Origin: Chaenocephalus aceratus
Taxonomy: Eukaryota; Chordata; Actinopteri; Perciformes; Channichthyidae
DNA length: 64,000 nucleotides
NCBI GenBank assembly: GCA_023974075.1
Contig: CM043798.1
Span: forward strand, 24,148,441 to 24,212,440
Direction of reading: 5' to 3'
A program made the position numbers and the translations under genes. This document shows, in pieces, positions 1-12,540 of the stretch (the first letter of the stretch is position 1; each line of letters begins with the position of its first letter). The notes beneath the pieces were generated by a model. It saw only the letters and a list, made by a program, of their open reading frames with translations, ran no database searches and had not been told where the DNA came from.

Positions 1-1347
1 TCAATTAATCAATTTCCTCCCGTCAAACTTATAAATTTGACTCCCAAATTGAAAAATGAGTAAAGTCAAATGAATTGTTTAATGGGAGCTAAAGTTATTA
101 TTGGCAAATAATCCAATAAGATTCCTCCTATTTAAATTATTTAGTTTAATTATTTGAGTTATTTAATTGTATTTCACTATTTTTTCTGTTTTTCTGTGTT
201 ATTGTGTTGCACTGTTAGAGGAGCCTGTGACCTAAGATTTTCATCGTCATCACTACAGCTATGTACGTATGACTAATGAAAGCCTTGAACCTTGAACCTT
301 GAAGTTAGGAAGGAGCTCCAAGAGCATTAGCAGCATTCTAACAGCTAATTGCAGTTCATTTCTATTTCCCTTTTACCCCGCATTCAGTACTCTTTTATTT
401 AATATTTTGAGCCCTCTTTCATGTCTATTATCTGCTTTGACTGCACTCATGCTGAAAATCAAACATTATGGGGCTCCACTGGCTTCTTAGCACTTGCTAT
501 ATTTGGCTATAACAATGTAAAACGTTGTCATTCAGGATGGTAGAGCTGACACCCAAAACTTCTCTGGTCTCAAACTGCTGCTATTAATTTTGCTGCTATT
601 AATTCTGCTAAAGATCCATGATATTTGTGACAGCCTCGTCTGCCACCCAATGCCCATGGCACCGGGGTTTTATTGTATTCATCTTATTGCATCTTTTCAT
701 CAAATGTATTGTAGGAACATGTCCTTGAGCTCTTCCAGTAAATTCTCAGAGGCCTCTTTGACAGATCCTCCCGACATTACTCAACGCCTCCGCTTAACAC
801 TGAGGGGCTTGGGCTTTTGATCACTCTGCTTGACTTTTCTGCTTCCTTGAGGAACATAAAAATAGAAAAAAATGAACCCCTGCTATGGCTGCATGACACC
901 ATCAAACTGCGGTAAAAGCTGTACTTTTTGAATAGGTTTTTATTTGAAGGAACTACCATGAATACATCTTGTTTTCAATATTGTTGATCAAGGTATGAGC
1001 AGTCAGTTTTGAACAAAATGCCCTCTTCCCGTTGACAGGATCCTATCTGTCACTGTTATCAGTTTGGCTGTGATGAGCTGTTTGGAAGCCATTAGTTCAG
1101 GAGTGATGTGCTTGAACACCTCCATTTGTCCCCTTCATAATACTGCAAAGTTGAAATCACACGCTGGAAGCAGTTTACCTTCAAATCCCAGACTGATCAC
1201 ACATTTTTGTCGGCATCTTGTTTTGCTTACATTTAAACTTGTCATTAGTAATCAGAATGTTTTAATAAAACCTCCCTTTGTTAACAGCATAACAACTTCA
1301 ACTGTCAAGGTAACCAAATAAGTAACAAATCTGTCTGTAAAGCTCAC
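1..1347. other. Unassigned AT-rich sequence
   Basis: I see no gene here. The short open frames are isolated, lack recognisable motifs and look like chance frames. The only structure I can name is a short retroposon-like tail near 215-306, listed separately. Confidence 0.6.
215..306 (+). repeat. Retroposon 3'-tail repeat with CCTTGAA end
   Basis: The segment runs from a TGTTGCACTG motif through GACCTAAGATTTTCAT to AAAGCCTTGAACCTTGAACCTTGAA. Similar tails (TGTGACCCAAG...CATAACTACA...GACAATAAA...CTTGAA) recur near 23127, 27535, 31545 and 44130. The 7-bp tandem end and AATAAA-like stretch suggest the 3' end of a LINE or SINE. The parent family is not resolved. Confidence 0.5.
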
Positions 1348-1350
1348 TAA

Positions 1351-1924
1351 TGGCGCATTTCCACTGCAGCGGGTAGCCCTGTTTAAGCGTCCTTAAACGT
1401 CCTCAAGCGGCCAGGCCAGTTTTTGGTGGCCTTTCCATATAGCGTAGCACCGGCTAGCGGGTACTTTTTCCCTCTTTTTCCGGCCCCATAAAATCGTGGT
1501 TCTATCAGGCCAGGGCTGAACTAGTGACGTCAACACTCTCGACTGCTGATTGGTCAGAGAGAATCGTCACAAGATCGCGCACGAGATCATCCCTAGCGTC
1601 GCATATATATCTAGAAGCAAGCTTGCAGCATTTTTGTAAATGGAGGAGCTACAAAAATGGCAACGTCAAAGAAAAGCACACCGTGGTCGACCGAGGACGA
1701 CGTTCCTACATCTCATTGGGGATGATAAAATCCAGCGGGAGCTCGACGGAACAACTCGAAATGTGAAGCCGATCGCCCCGCCTACACTGCGTTGCTACCC
1801 CAGGTCCTAAACTGTAATGGAAATGCGCCACGGCCTCGGACGGCCAGCGAGGCAGCCCGAGGCCTGAGCGAGGACGCTTAGGGACGCTTAAACGGGGCTA
1901 CCCCGCTGCAGTGGAAATGTGCCA
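1351..1924. mobile_element. PIF/Harbinger-like MITE
   Basis: A 574-bp element is bounded by inverted repeats: TGGCGCATTTCCACTGCAG at the left and the complement of TGGCACATTTCCACTGCAG at the right, each followed by CGGGGTAGCC-like sequence. It is flanked by the 3-bp direct repeat TAA (1348-1350 and 1925-1927). A TWA target duplication is the known signature of PIF/Harbinger elements. The interior is GC-rich and holds a short remnant of a Myb/SANT-like gene, so this is probably a deletion derivative of an autonomous element rather than a pure MITE. No transposase remains. Confidence 0.75.
1657..1765 (+). pseudogene. Myb/SANT-like domain remnant inside the Harbinger MITE
   Basis: From the ATG at 1657 the frame reads MATSKKSTPWSTED. 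It then loses register, and the next frame continues TFLHLIGDDKIQRELDGTT. This resembles the start of the Myb/SANT-like DNA-binding proteins that PIF/Harbinger elements carry as a second gene (W-S/T-x-E-E followed by an L-L-I-x-D helix). The second and third helices are missing, and a frameshift lies near 1697. The identification is by motif memory only; the weak point is the short length. It cannot make a functional protein. Confidence 0.5.
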
Positions 1925-1927
1925 TAA

Positions 1928-4900
1928 GATTTGAACACCCACTCCATTCTGTGAAGTTGAAGACATTTTTCTTTATTCTTCTTTCAAGCTTGTCAGACAC
2001 CAACTTTGAAAAATGTGTCAGTGCCATTACATTTATTGGTTAAATTATATTTTATAGCTTCCTGCTGAATTTAAAAGCCTAACTCAGCCTCTCCTCATCT
2101 CCCCCCTTTTGTCTCCTCTCCTCATTTCTCCTCTTTGTCCTTCTCTACTGACTCCTCTACTCCCGAAACAGAGGGAATGACTCACACTCCCTCTGTTGTG
2201 AAGTGCTTCATCTCATCAAGAAATGGATCAAGCCCAGTTTTTTATTACCTCAATAAGACTACTTCACTCAAGTCATAAAATAATATAACATGAAGTAGCA
2301 GCCTGTGAAAAGAAAATTAGTAAAAGCAGACACTTTCTCAAAATAAAAGCTTGTTCCAGTCATGAAAGATTAGAGTTGATTCTGATGCCTTTCGGATCAG
2401 GGTTACAGTATCACAAGTGTTAACATCATGTAAATAAGTTCAATAAGGGGTGTAAAAAGGGAAGTGATAAAACAAAGTTTAATGGTTGGAATGGCAGCTG
2501 GTCAGTGGAATTTTTCTAATATTCTGAAGGTTGGAAAATGTATCAAGTCAAAACAAAGATGTTCAACTTTTCGGTCCTCGAAAACCTCAGGGCAGAAGGA
2601 AGAACTCTGTAAACTCAGGTTTTAAGGAGCAAAGTTTTACTCTATTGTCGTGATGTTATGTTTTATTCATAGAAACACTGCTACCTTTCTTTACTACGTC
2701 GAGCGTGTGCTCTCGCTCTAAGCCTGGTATGCATTGTGAGCCCAGGTTTCTTTCCTTTCCTCATTATAATACCTACAATACATAATGCTAAAATGTTCTT
2801 TCAAGTCACCTCAGTCCATCTCCTTTCTCTTAGTTCCTTTCAATCTTTGTTTTGGTGTAATATTTTATTGCATTGTCCCTGAGGAACAATATTTGGTCTT
2901 TGCTTTTGCATTGTGTTCAATATAAATAGAGGGAAAAAAACACATGCATTTGTATTTTTTTTCAGTTTATTTACTACACTGAATAACTATAAAACTTGAA
3001 GGTAGAGTATATCAATCAATAAAACCAGAGATAAAGCCATGGATATTGTATACCACACATATAGAATATCAAAATGTCTTATAGTATTTAAATGGATACT
3101 TTTGGAAAGCAAAGAGCATACGTTGCATAAACATATCCTATTCAAGGGCATGGTCAAGTTACTGAGTCTGCAAAATGCCTCGGCAGATTATAAATGTATA
3201 TGCAGTTTCTCTCTGCTATCAATCGATTCTGCAGTCATTAGCATGGACTGATGCCAACGTACACTTCAACAAAATAAGACAGCAAATCTTATCCTGCTGT
3301 TATAACTCTAGCTTGCCATAAGGTGGCCAGAAACACAACTAAAAACCAAGCTGCGTATCTGTGGATGTGTAAAAGAAAACTGAACCTGTATTAATAATCT
3401 TCCTATAGGGTAATTCTGCTTGACCAAGGAAGTGATAATGTGTGTTATGTCAGATATTGAGAATGTGAAATAAAGGCGTTAGTATCTCCATGCTTCACAG
3501 TTTAGTTAGTAAAAGTTTGCAGAAGTTCAACAATAAAACTGATCCAGGTTCATTCGATCCCAGCCTTCGTGCTCTGATCTTGAAATGCTCTTCTTCCCTT
3601 TTCATAAACTGGCACTCTTCCTCATTCGCAGTGTGTCGTCTCTCAGACCCCCCTGCCACCCAAATTCCAAACTCCACCTCATATCCAGGGTGTGGAAGAC
3701 TCCTCTTATTGAATTGAAGATGAGCCTCTGGATTAAATGATGTGTGTCTATATATCTAGGAATTCAAAACGGTCTTTCCAGAAGTACAATATATGGCAGG
3801 TCAACACATCTCAAAATAAATGTAAATCTGGGAATATCAGAGATGAGAGTGTTTCTAAAAAAAAGCATAAAGGTGACTAGGACATTTCCTCTTTCCCAGG
3901 CCCCTTCAGCCCTGTACTTAACCTTTTCACCAGATTCCCTCAGACTTTTCTCCTTTCATCCGTGAAACTGCCTGTCCTATCTGCCCTGAAATCATCACAT
4001 TTCCCTCACCTGAACTTCCCCACCAGTCTTCCTACTTGCACCAAATCCCCTCAGCTCTGTAGTACTTATACTAACCTCTCTTTTTTTCTCAGTAAGTGCC
4101 AGCTTGCTGCCATGTGCGTTGTGCTTTTCTCATTCTGGCATCTGTCATCTGTCTGTTATCTGTTACCTGAAAACCCTGAACCTTTGACCCTTCTGGTTCC
4201 AAACCTCAGTCTCATTTTGTTTTGACTCTCCGGCCTTTTGGGTAAACCCACCTGCAACTTTAGAATTGTTTGCCTCTTTAAGTCTGCCTTCTTGGAGTCA
4301 CCCGTGTCTTTTTTGTGACCTTAAATTATTACAATTTCCCCATTCACTAAACAGTATTGCTCTTGTTTGCATTCCTGCGATCCTGTCGTGGCTGTTTTCA
4401 CCAACTTTGACAAGTAAATTACCATTGTTCGCATTTTGAGTAAACTTAGTAACATTCCCTCATTGATTTCCATTACCAAGTTATTTTGTGGGAATATGGG
4501 TATGCAATTATGGATTATGATGGTGTTATTATGTAAACCTGTGCATGTTAAGGCTATATATCTCTCTACATTATACATCTGCATGTGCCTCTGTGCAGCT
4601 GCTGCGATTTATCTGCTTCTTACATGTGCTGTGTTGGCTTTGTTCTGTGCTGCATTGAGCGCCTGTCCTCTCTTTACATTACAAATTAAAGGAAGTAATG
4701 ATTTATGCCCACACCGACCGAGGCATAGCCGGTGTGCCCCACTTTAGACTATGTGGAATTCAATAATAACTCATAGCATTTATGACTTTCTTAAATAAAT
4801 CATTGTATTGGCCATCCTTTCCCCTTGACAATACCGCATACATAATATTACATCCAGACATTCTTTCTCCTTGGGATTATAGTATATAGTCAGTAAAAAA

Positions 4901-7359
4901 CAACAACGTTTCAATCAGTTTTGTAAAAAGAATTATAAACTGTCCTTTAGTTTTCTATTTTACATGTGTTCAAAGGCTGATTTATTGAACCATTTGTTAC
5001 ATATATCAATTCAACCTTAACATAACATTGTCTCATGTTTCATAAAAGATCCCTTTAGTTTGATTCACTTTTTTGATATTTTTTCTAGGAACAGAGTTGT
5101 AAATAAAAGGGTAAAATAGAAGATTCTTAAATTATTTTCAGATGAATATCTGTAGCCATCAGCAGCCATTAGTCCGCAGTTTGTTTTATGCTTTTCATAT
5201 CATTGTATGCTCTGTTTGAACCGCAGGTACCTTCCTTATTGATTTGAACTTAATTACACAAGGGTAATTAACCATTGTGGTTTGAACTAATTCTTCAAAT
5301 CACATGTCTTCTGCATAATCAAAATAAATTGTGTTGTTTCAGCTCATACTTATTATGAAACATATTTCCATGTAGCCTTAATGGTTTCCTAGATTAACTT
5401 TATGCATGCTGACAAGAGTCTTCACTTAAATGTTAATTTAACATCCTCCTCCCTTGAAAGCACATTTTAAATACTGTATATTAAATTGATACTCAGTACA
5501 TTTTTGCCTCCCAGAATTTTTTTTCTCCAGAATGGGTCAAACTCTCCTCTTGGCTCATTAAACCTCTAGACCGGCCGTCGGTTAAAGACAATGAGAGGAG
5601 CAACCCCTGTAAGTATCATTGTGAAGAAAGGTGTCATTTTAGGGGATACAATGTAGGCCTGGAGGTTGTCAACACTTATAACTTAACACTAAAACACCAT
5701 TAACTCCTTTACTATTATGAACATCTAACAGGAAACATGGATGGAGTTTATTTTTGTTTCACTCCGCTTGTTGTTGTTGATGCCTGTCGTTCACCAAGCT
5801 GGCCTTTCTGCCTTTAATTTCTCAACATATTTCTATCATAATTATCATCAGTAAATCCAAAGAAAATAGTTTTTCTTTTTTAAAATAAAGATAGACCTCA
5901 AAAACAACTTGCCGAACTCCTCATCGTTTATGAATAGCATTGCTTGCTTACATTTTCTGACTTTAATCTGTCTTTAATTAAATCAGTGTCAGTAAGTGTG
6001 GGAGTGTTTTTATTATAATTCTGCTATTTGAAGCAGGCACCCGCTGTAAAGGGCAGAAATGCATAAAATAAAGTTGACGAGTGGGGAAAAAAAGTTATAA
6101 ATCGAACCTCTTATAACACACCTTGAGACAGAGATCACAACTTGAAAGTCTAATTAGGATATCTAATTTAAAGCAAGATACAAAAAAAATCTAATAAATA
6201 ATGATGTTGCTTGACTAAATGCTTGACTGCAAGGTCAGCTTGCCAACAGGGAAAATTCATGCTGTTCCAGAAGACCAGTCCGACCCGGCTGATGGGGTAA
6301 TTATATTTTAATATCCTGCCAGCCATATTCGCTAATAAATTAATCAATAAAGACATTTAATCCATATTATGTTATAAATCACAAAGATTCATGTACTGTA
6401 GGCCTACAATTATTCTATAGTTGTGAGGAAGCTATTTTGTAATCTGCAAAGGAAAAAAGCATGTGGATGCATACATGGGCGAAAAAGGCATTGATTTGGT
6501 TCCGACAGCCCAGTGGCTTACAGGTATATTTACGACATTCAGAGTATTACAATTGCTGCATCATGTAATAAATTCTTCCTTCGGCCATGCTTAACCATTC
6601 CTACAAGTTTCAGGGCAAGTCGTTCTTCTCTAGTCCCTCTGACAAGCAAAAATAAAACAACCTACAAACCAATAAACAAACCAGGACCTTTACCTCTTGG
6701 GCAGAGATAAAAAGCTTCATATATCAGCTTGGTTTAATGCCTTATAACTGTGCTCCAACAGTCTAGTATTTGGCTGATAAACAGGAAACAGTTGCTGTGA
6801 CAGTATAGATGGAAGTAAATCTCTAGGAGTATCATTACAGAAAAGAGTGACGACTTTAAACCGACTCTTCAGAATCAAGCTAATGTTGGCAAAAGGTTTA
6901 TTTTAAAGCTTGAAGGGTTAGGACTGAGAATTGGCTGGTCCTGCAGAATATGAGATATTTTGTTCATTACGTTTTGTTTAAGGCAGGAAAGGGTTAGGAT
7001 TAGGGATTCATTCATATTTCTTACCAGTTGGAGACCCTATTTTCCATCTTCTCTGTTTGTTTCTTCAGCATCTTCAGCCAAAAGGTAACATAGATGGTGG
7101 CAGACACATTCCTTTTTAAATCCAGTATGATTCAGGTGGGCTTCTCCACTGTTGAAAGATTCTGACAAGTTGACATCACATCTTATCTGTTGACCTCAAG
7201 CTGACTTCTGGTGTAATAGACAAACAGCACAGAGAGGTGTTCTTTTCACTTACTGCACACTGCTTCATAATGTCAAAGAACATGACCCTATCATTAATAT
7301 TTGAGGCTGCTTGAAGGCCCTTTGCTCTTCTCACCTGTACTCTCCTGCTCTGAGGTATG
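1928..7359. other. Unassigned AT-rich intergenic or intronic sequence
   Basis: This stretch has no convincing gene or bounded repeat. Short open frames, such as the one at 4436-4747, have no recognisable domain and no splice context I can support. Base composition is uniformly AT-rich. Confidence 0.5.
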
Positions 7360-7361
7360 AA

Positions 7362-7562
7362 CAAGGGAGGCGTGTGGTGCAGTGGGTAGTGCGTTGGTGT
7401 TTGGATCAGGGGGTCACAGGTTCACTGCAGTCAGCATGCCGTTGTGTCCCTGGGCAAGACACTTCACCCCAAATTGCTCCTGTGGGGATTGTCCACAGTA
7501 TTGAGTATGTAAGTCGCTTTGGATAAAAGCGTCTAACAAGTGACATGTAATGTAATGTAATG
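7362..7562 (+). mobile_element. tRNA-derived SINE
   Basis: The head GTGGTGCAGTGGGTAGTG resembles an RNA polymerase III A box and GGTCACAGGTTC resembles a B box, spaced as in a tRNA gene. The body contains CCCTGGGCAAGACACTTCACCCC. The tail CTTTGGATAAAAGCGTCT ends in (TGTAA)n, a 3' tail shared by many fish SINEs and their partner LINEs. Imperfect flanking repeats TGAACAA and TGAGCAA may be the target duplication. Confidence 0.75.
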
Positions 7563-7891
7563 AGCAAACACTAGTAATTTTAAATTATTTTAAAAATGTC
7601 TAGCAGCAGAGTGGATATAGTGTTTCTATCTATTCTCCGCTGTTCCAATATTCAGATACTGTATTAATTAATAATATGTGGTACATTTTTCCATCTAAGA
7701 ACATTTTTATTTATATAGGCCCATATTATATCCATGCTCTTTTTCCCACTACAACCCTGCTTCTGTAAGCACTCTTTGTTCTACTTTTACACCTTGTGCC
7801 AGATGCGTAAATCTCTGTGTAGATTCACCTCTACATTTTGCAATGAAATCAGGTGGAAACATTCTTAATCAACTGTTTGCGTATCAATCAA

Positions 7892-8080
7892 TTACTGTGG
7901 CTTCTCCTTTGCCACAGACCTTTGACTCCCAAGATACAATGGAGCTGCTAAAGGCTTTGTTGATTTGTAGCTTTGGTTAATCAATTCAGCCAATACATCA
8001 ACGCCATCATGGGATTTCCTTTCAAGCTCAGGTGCCAGCTGTACTGATATTGGGGTTGCGTAAGGAGGGCTCAATGGATA
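7892..8080 (+). repeat. Local duplication, copy 1
   Basis: TTACTGTGGCTTC is followed about 60 bp later by GCTTTGTTGATTTGTAGCTT, then by GCCAGCTGTACTG. The same order of landmarks occurs at 9274-9415 with scattered substitutions. This is either an old tandem-type duplication or two copies of an unlisted dispersed repeat. Confidence 0.55.
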
Positions 8081-9273
8081 TCAGTATGCAGGAAGAATTG
8101 TAATCGTTGCCGAGAAACAGAGGATTCCCTTTGGGGCCATGAATAACTCTGTGGAAAAGTGTCTGCGTAAGTGGAGTCAATATCATTATCAACAATGAGG
8201 GCCTATGTGCTATCTTTACAACAGGTAATAATGAGGTTAATTTAACAACAGGCAAGGCTAAACTCAAGAGTTATAATTTAGAAATGCGGAACTGGCCGGT
8301 AAAAGTGACAGATGACAAAGATGTGCTGGACAAAAATCCAGTCAGGACCCTCTCTCCTGTTCCTTTACCATATCTATCTCAATAAAGAAAGACATGATTC
8401 TTGACGAGTGCAGATTGCCCATTTTGAAGGGGAAAAAACGACATGAAGAGCGGGTTTGGAATGTTAATCAGAGCAAGACATGACTCTTTAAAAGGGCATG
8501 AAAGCCCACAAGGACATGTGAGGATGACTAAGACCGCATTTGTCTATCTGTCATCTGTCTCACTCTTTTATGTTTCGTTTGCATGTGTGTTGGATGGGAG
8601 GATGGAAGACAGTGTTAGCGTGCAGACGTGGTCGAGTAGTGGCCAGAGTCATTGAGGAGATGTGAATCTTTCAGAAATAATACACTACAGAGGGAATACA
8701 AGGAGAAACGAGGAGTGTGGTGGAAAAGCAGAGCAGAGGAAGGCAATTACAGGAAAGAAGAATATAACATTGAAATGATGAAGACATTAAGAACATGGAT
8801 AGACTGAGAAGTATGGAAGTATGCATGAAAGGATGAGGGAAATAGAGACAAGAGAAAAGAAAAATGATTTTTGAAGATGATTGTCGGATCATTTGTAAAA
8901 CTCTGCATGATGTTGACTTTTTTGTCTATTAAATTAAAAACTCGGGTCACAAATGTACCTTTTAGCGGTTTCAGTCCGTCCTCCTCCTAGTACCTTTCTT
9001 CTGCTCAGTGAATGCAAGATTTTTGGACTCCCACCTGCAAGACATACATATACTCCATGTGACCGCCACATCCTGTTGGGCAACTACTTCCAGAATTGCC
9101 ACTGAGTGATGGAAATGTACATCAGTTGTGTGGTGCGAAATCATCCAATACGAACATAATTCCAGGATACTGGGATAAAATCACCTGTGATATACATCAA
9201 ATAACATTTACTATGTGGTCTAGATAGTAGATTTCTCTGTTTTATTTTTCCGTTACAGCTGATGTTTAACCTA

Positions 9274-9415
9274 GTTACTGTGGCTTCATGTTTGAAGTAG
9301 ACCTTTAAATCCCAAGGTACATTAGCGCTTCCAAAGCCTTTGTTGATTTGTAGCTTTGGTTAGAACTGGCTCGGGGGCAGCTGTACAGGAATTGACGGTG
9401 CAGAAGGGGGGATAA
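9274..9415 (+). repeat. Local duplication, copy 2
   Basis: This shares TTACTGTGGCTTC, GCTTTGTTGATTTGTAGCTT and GGCAGCTGTAC with 7892-8080, in the same order and orientation, about 1.38 kb downstream. Its spacing is slightly shorter and its sequence diverged, which suggests an old event. Confidence 0.55.
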
Positions 9416-10758
9416 ATAGAATATTACAAAGGTTTAACCCTCTACTGCATGTGCACACACTTGTATCTGCTTTTGCTTCGGGCAGAGTACACTGTTGCTT
9501 GTGTCAAAAGTTCACCTTCTCTTGAACTTTTGGTACATTTATTGGTTGCACAGATATGATTGGGTACCTTTGCAGAGACTGTGAAGGCACATCATCCCGT
9601 TTATGTTGTGCAGCAAAAAGAGTGAAAATAGGAACATTACCTTGAGCACTAGAGTAAAGGAAATATCCAACGAGCCAGGCAATTTTAAGGTTCAGTTATT
9701 TCACACACAAGCAACAGCAAAAGTGGTTTCCAAACAACTCAGTCTCCTTGTTTGACTTAACTTAAGTCACCCTGACCTTTCACTTGCTCTCCTTCGATTT
9801 GGAAAATAAGTCAATCATATTTCGATCTGTGTATTCATTTAATGAAAAGAGCAAGATATATATTAATCTGTGAGAGAGAGCAAGTGTTATGTTCATCATT
9901 GTGTGAGAAGCAGGAATTTCCTCAAATTCGTCCTCCTCAAAGCCGCTTTCACTCCCATCCTCTCATGACTATATAACTGTCTCACAAAATCTCACACAAA
10001 TAAGATTTACTTCTTAAGAGATTCACAAGGATGGCATCATTAATTCATTATACATGTTCAGTCCCAGAGATATACTGTAGCCAGCCGTGACAAGCATTAT
10101 TCACTTTTACAGCTACATGAAAATAAAAGGCTTCCTGATTTGCTGCTTAGAACCCAGCAGATGTAAAAGTCTATGACTGAATGTGCTTTACGGTCAAGGT
10201 GTCATGTTGAGAGTGAGAGTCATCCTTCTTCTGCCCCCTTTGGTCCACTGGTCCTGTTTCTCTTTTTTATCAACCTGCACTTTAGAACAAATGTTAAAGC
10301 CTTATTATATCACAACGAGTACCAGAGTAGAGAGTCATTGTCATGAGTAGTCTTTTCAGCAGCTGGAATAAAGCAAGTCGAATATGAATGATTGACCATT
10401 TAAGATCCTAGTTTATTCCATCAAAACTCATGTTTGGATGGTGGAACAGCTTTAAACACCCTTTCTTTCCATACAACTTTCTGACGCAAAAATTGGGTAG
10501 GCTGCTTTAGACAACTTTTATATAATTTAACTGACATCCAACATTCACAACCAATTCATAGCGGTTGTATAGCGAATGTAAGCAGGGTTGAATTCATCTT
10601 TCTTCTTTTATCAATCCTTACACATCATTTATGTCACTTCTTAAAGTTAGGATTTCAAATAGAGAATGTTGTCCCCAAATTGACATGGTTATCACGTCTT
10701 ATTTCTCTTAATGATACGCAGCTTTTCAACCTACCCTTCCGTCTGGCCTTTCTGAACA

Positions 10759-11244
10759 TGTTACGGTTATCTGAGAGAACCCAAACGCAGGACACGGCAG
10801 TGTGTTATAAAGGTTTTATTTGGAGGAGATAATCCGGCTGGAGAGTGTCCACTGGAGCGTAATCCACTGAAGAGTATCCTCCGGAATTTTAATCCACTGG
10901 AACGTAATCCATTGAAGCGTAATCCTGGAGCACAAGAAGAACAGGTAAGAATATATTCAGGTGTAGCGAAAATAGTCACTATACTTTAAGAAGGCTGAGA
11001 AGGCTAAGAGTTTTACCACTGGGGTTTAACAACGATCTGGCGCTGACAGGTTGTGGAGCCTCCGCTGATATACCATCCGTAATGGCTGATGGGAATCAGG
11101 TGTGTCGCATAGGAGAGTGCTCAACTGTTTGCAGCTGGTGGAGATTTGAGCCGGGAGCCAGGAGTGACAGGCACCACGCCCACACATACAGGGAAAGGGA
11201 AAACACACACACAAGGAAGGTGGCTGGAGAATGCAACCACCACA
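10759..11244 (-). repeat. 3' LTR of the gypsy element
   Basis: This is the downstream LTR in element orientation, next to the polypurine tract. It is the same length as the partner at 15642-16127. An AATAAA signal on the minus strand (complement of TTTATT at 10815-10820) could serve for 3'-end formation. Substitutions relative to the 5' LTR include GTGTCC/GTATCC, GCTGAC/GCTGTC and CGCATA/CGCAGA. Confidence 0.92.
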
Positions 11245-11245
11245 G

Positions 11246-11258
11246 TACCCCCCCCTTA
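11246..11258 (-). other. Polypurine tract of the gypsy element
   Basis: On the minus strand TTAAGGGGGGGGTAC lies directly upstream of the 3' LTR, where a primer for plus-strand DNA synthesis is expected. The pol stop codon (complement at 11256-11258) sits at the edge of the tract, so coding ends exactly where the priming signal begins. Confidence 0.8.
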
Positions 11259-12540
11259 AGGGACGCCTCCAGGCGGTCTACCAGGTTTACCAGGTCTTCC
11301 AGGGTTATCCCGGTGGAAGTCCCGTATCAGAGATGCGCCCACGATGTCTCGCCGGGGAACCCAACACCTCTCCTCTAGACCATAGCCCTCCCAATCCACC
11401 AGATATTGGAATCCCCTTCCACGGCGACGAACGTCCAACAATCGCCTGACGGTGTACGTTGGATGATTATTGATGATGTGGGGGGGTGGGGGAACACTCA
11501 CTGGAGGAGACAAAGGATTGCTGGCAACAGGTTTCAACAGAGATACATGAAATGTTGGATGAACCTTCATGTGTGAGGGAAGTTTGAGTTTGACTGCAGA
11601 TGGATTAATAATGGAGTCGATGATGAAGGGGCCGACATACCGTGGGGTAAGTTTCTTTGACTCTGTCTTGAGTGGGAGATCTTTGGACGAAAGCCAAACA
11701 CTCTGACCTGGTAAGTAGTTGGGGGCCTGGGTCCTGTGGCGGTCTGCGATGAGGCGGTTGCGGGTAGCGGAGCGGAGCAGGGCTGCTCGGGTGTCCCTCC
11801 ACACCTTACGACAGCGACGAAGGTGGGTCTGAACGGAGGGAACAGCAACTTCCTCTTCCTGTGCTGGAAACAGAGGTGGTTGGAAACCCATGGCACAATG
11901 AAAAGGTGAAATACCTGTGGCTGAACTTGGCAGGGAGTTGTGGGCATACTCGATCCATGGCAGATGTGGGACCCATGACGAAGGGTTCTTGAAAGCCACA
12001 CAACGAAGGGCCGACCCCAGATCCTGGTTGGCCCGTTCTGTTTGCCCGTTCGTCTGAGGATGATAGCCAGATGACAGGCTCACCGATGCTCCCAGAGCCT
12101 GACAGAAGGCCTTCCAAACGTGGGAAATGAACTGGGGGCCCCGGTCAGAGACGATGTCGGTGGGGATCCCATGAAGTCGAACTACATGGTTGACCAGAAG
12201 ATCTGCAGTCTCTCGGGCAGTGGGAAGTTTGGAAAGAGCCACAAAGTGTACCATCTTTGAGAATCTGTCCACAATAGTTAGGATGATGGTATTCCCTTGT
12301 GAAAGTGGAAGTCCAGTAACAAAATCCAATGCCACATGCGACCAAGGGCGACTAGGTACTGGCAGTGGGCGAAGCAGGCCAGCGGGAGGCTGGTGGGAGG
12401 ACTTGGCGCGGGCACACACTGTACAGGCAGCAACAAAGGCCCTGGTGTCTTGAGCCATGGAAGGCCACCAGAAGCGTTGTTTGAGAATGAACAGTGTGCG
12501 ATGGACACCAGGATGACATGAGAAACGAGAGGTGTGTGTG
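11256..12540 (-). pseudogene. Ty3/gypsy integrase with C-terminal chromodomain
   Basis: Integrase inserts the cDNA copy into the chromosome. The frame starts with a zinc-binding HHCC module ending in CTVCARAK. The catalytic core follows, with the first Asp in LDFVTGLP, the second in VSDRGPQF and the Glu in [10 protein letters not shown], giving a D,D-35-E pattern. [26 protein letters not shown] segment and a chromodomain come next (YTVRRLLDV...YLVDWEGYG...CWVPRRDI, roughly residues 378-425). Chromodomains in this position mark chromoviruses and are thought to guide integration to marked chromatin. The core is uninterrupted, but the upstream join to RNase H is out of frame at a GT-rich run (12532-12540), so it cannot be made as part of Pol without a shift. 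Confidence 0.9.

Larger units (their letters stand above)
7563..10753. other. Unassigned sequence with one local duplication
   Basis: No gene is visible. The stretch contains two diverged copies of the same segment (7892-8080 and 9274-9415, listed separately) and otherwise plain AT-rich sequence up to the gypsy target site. Confidence 0.5.
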
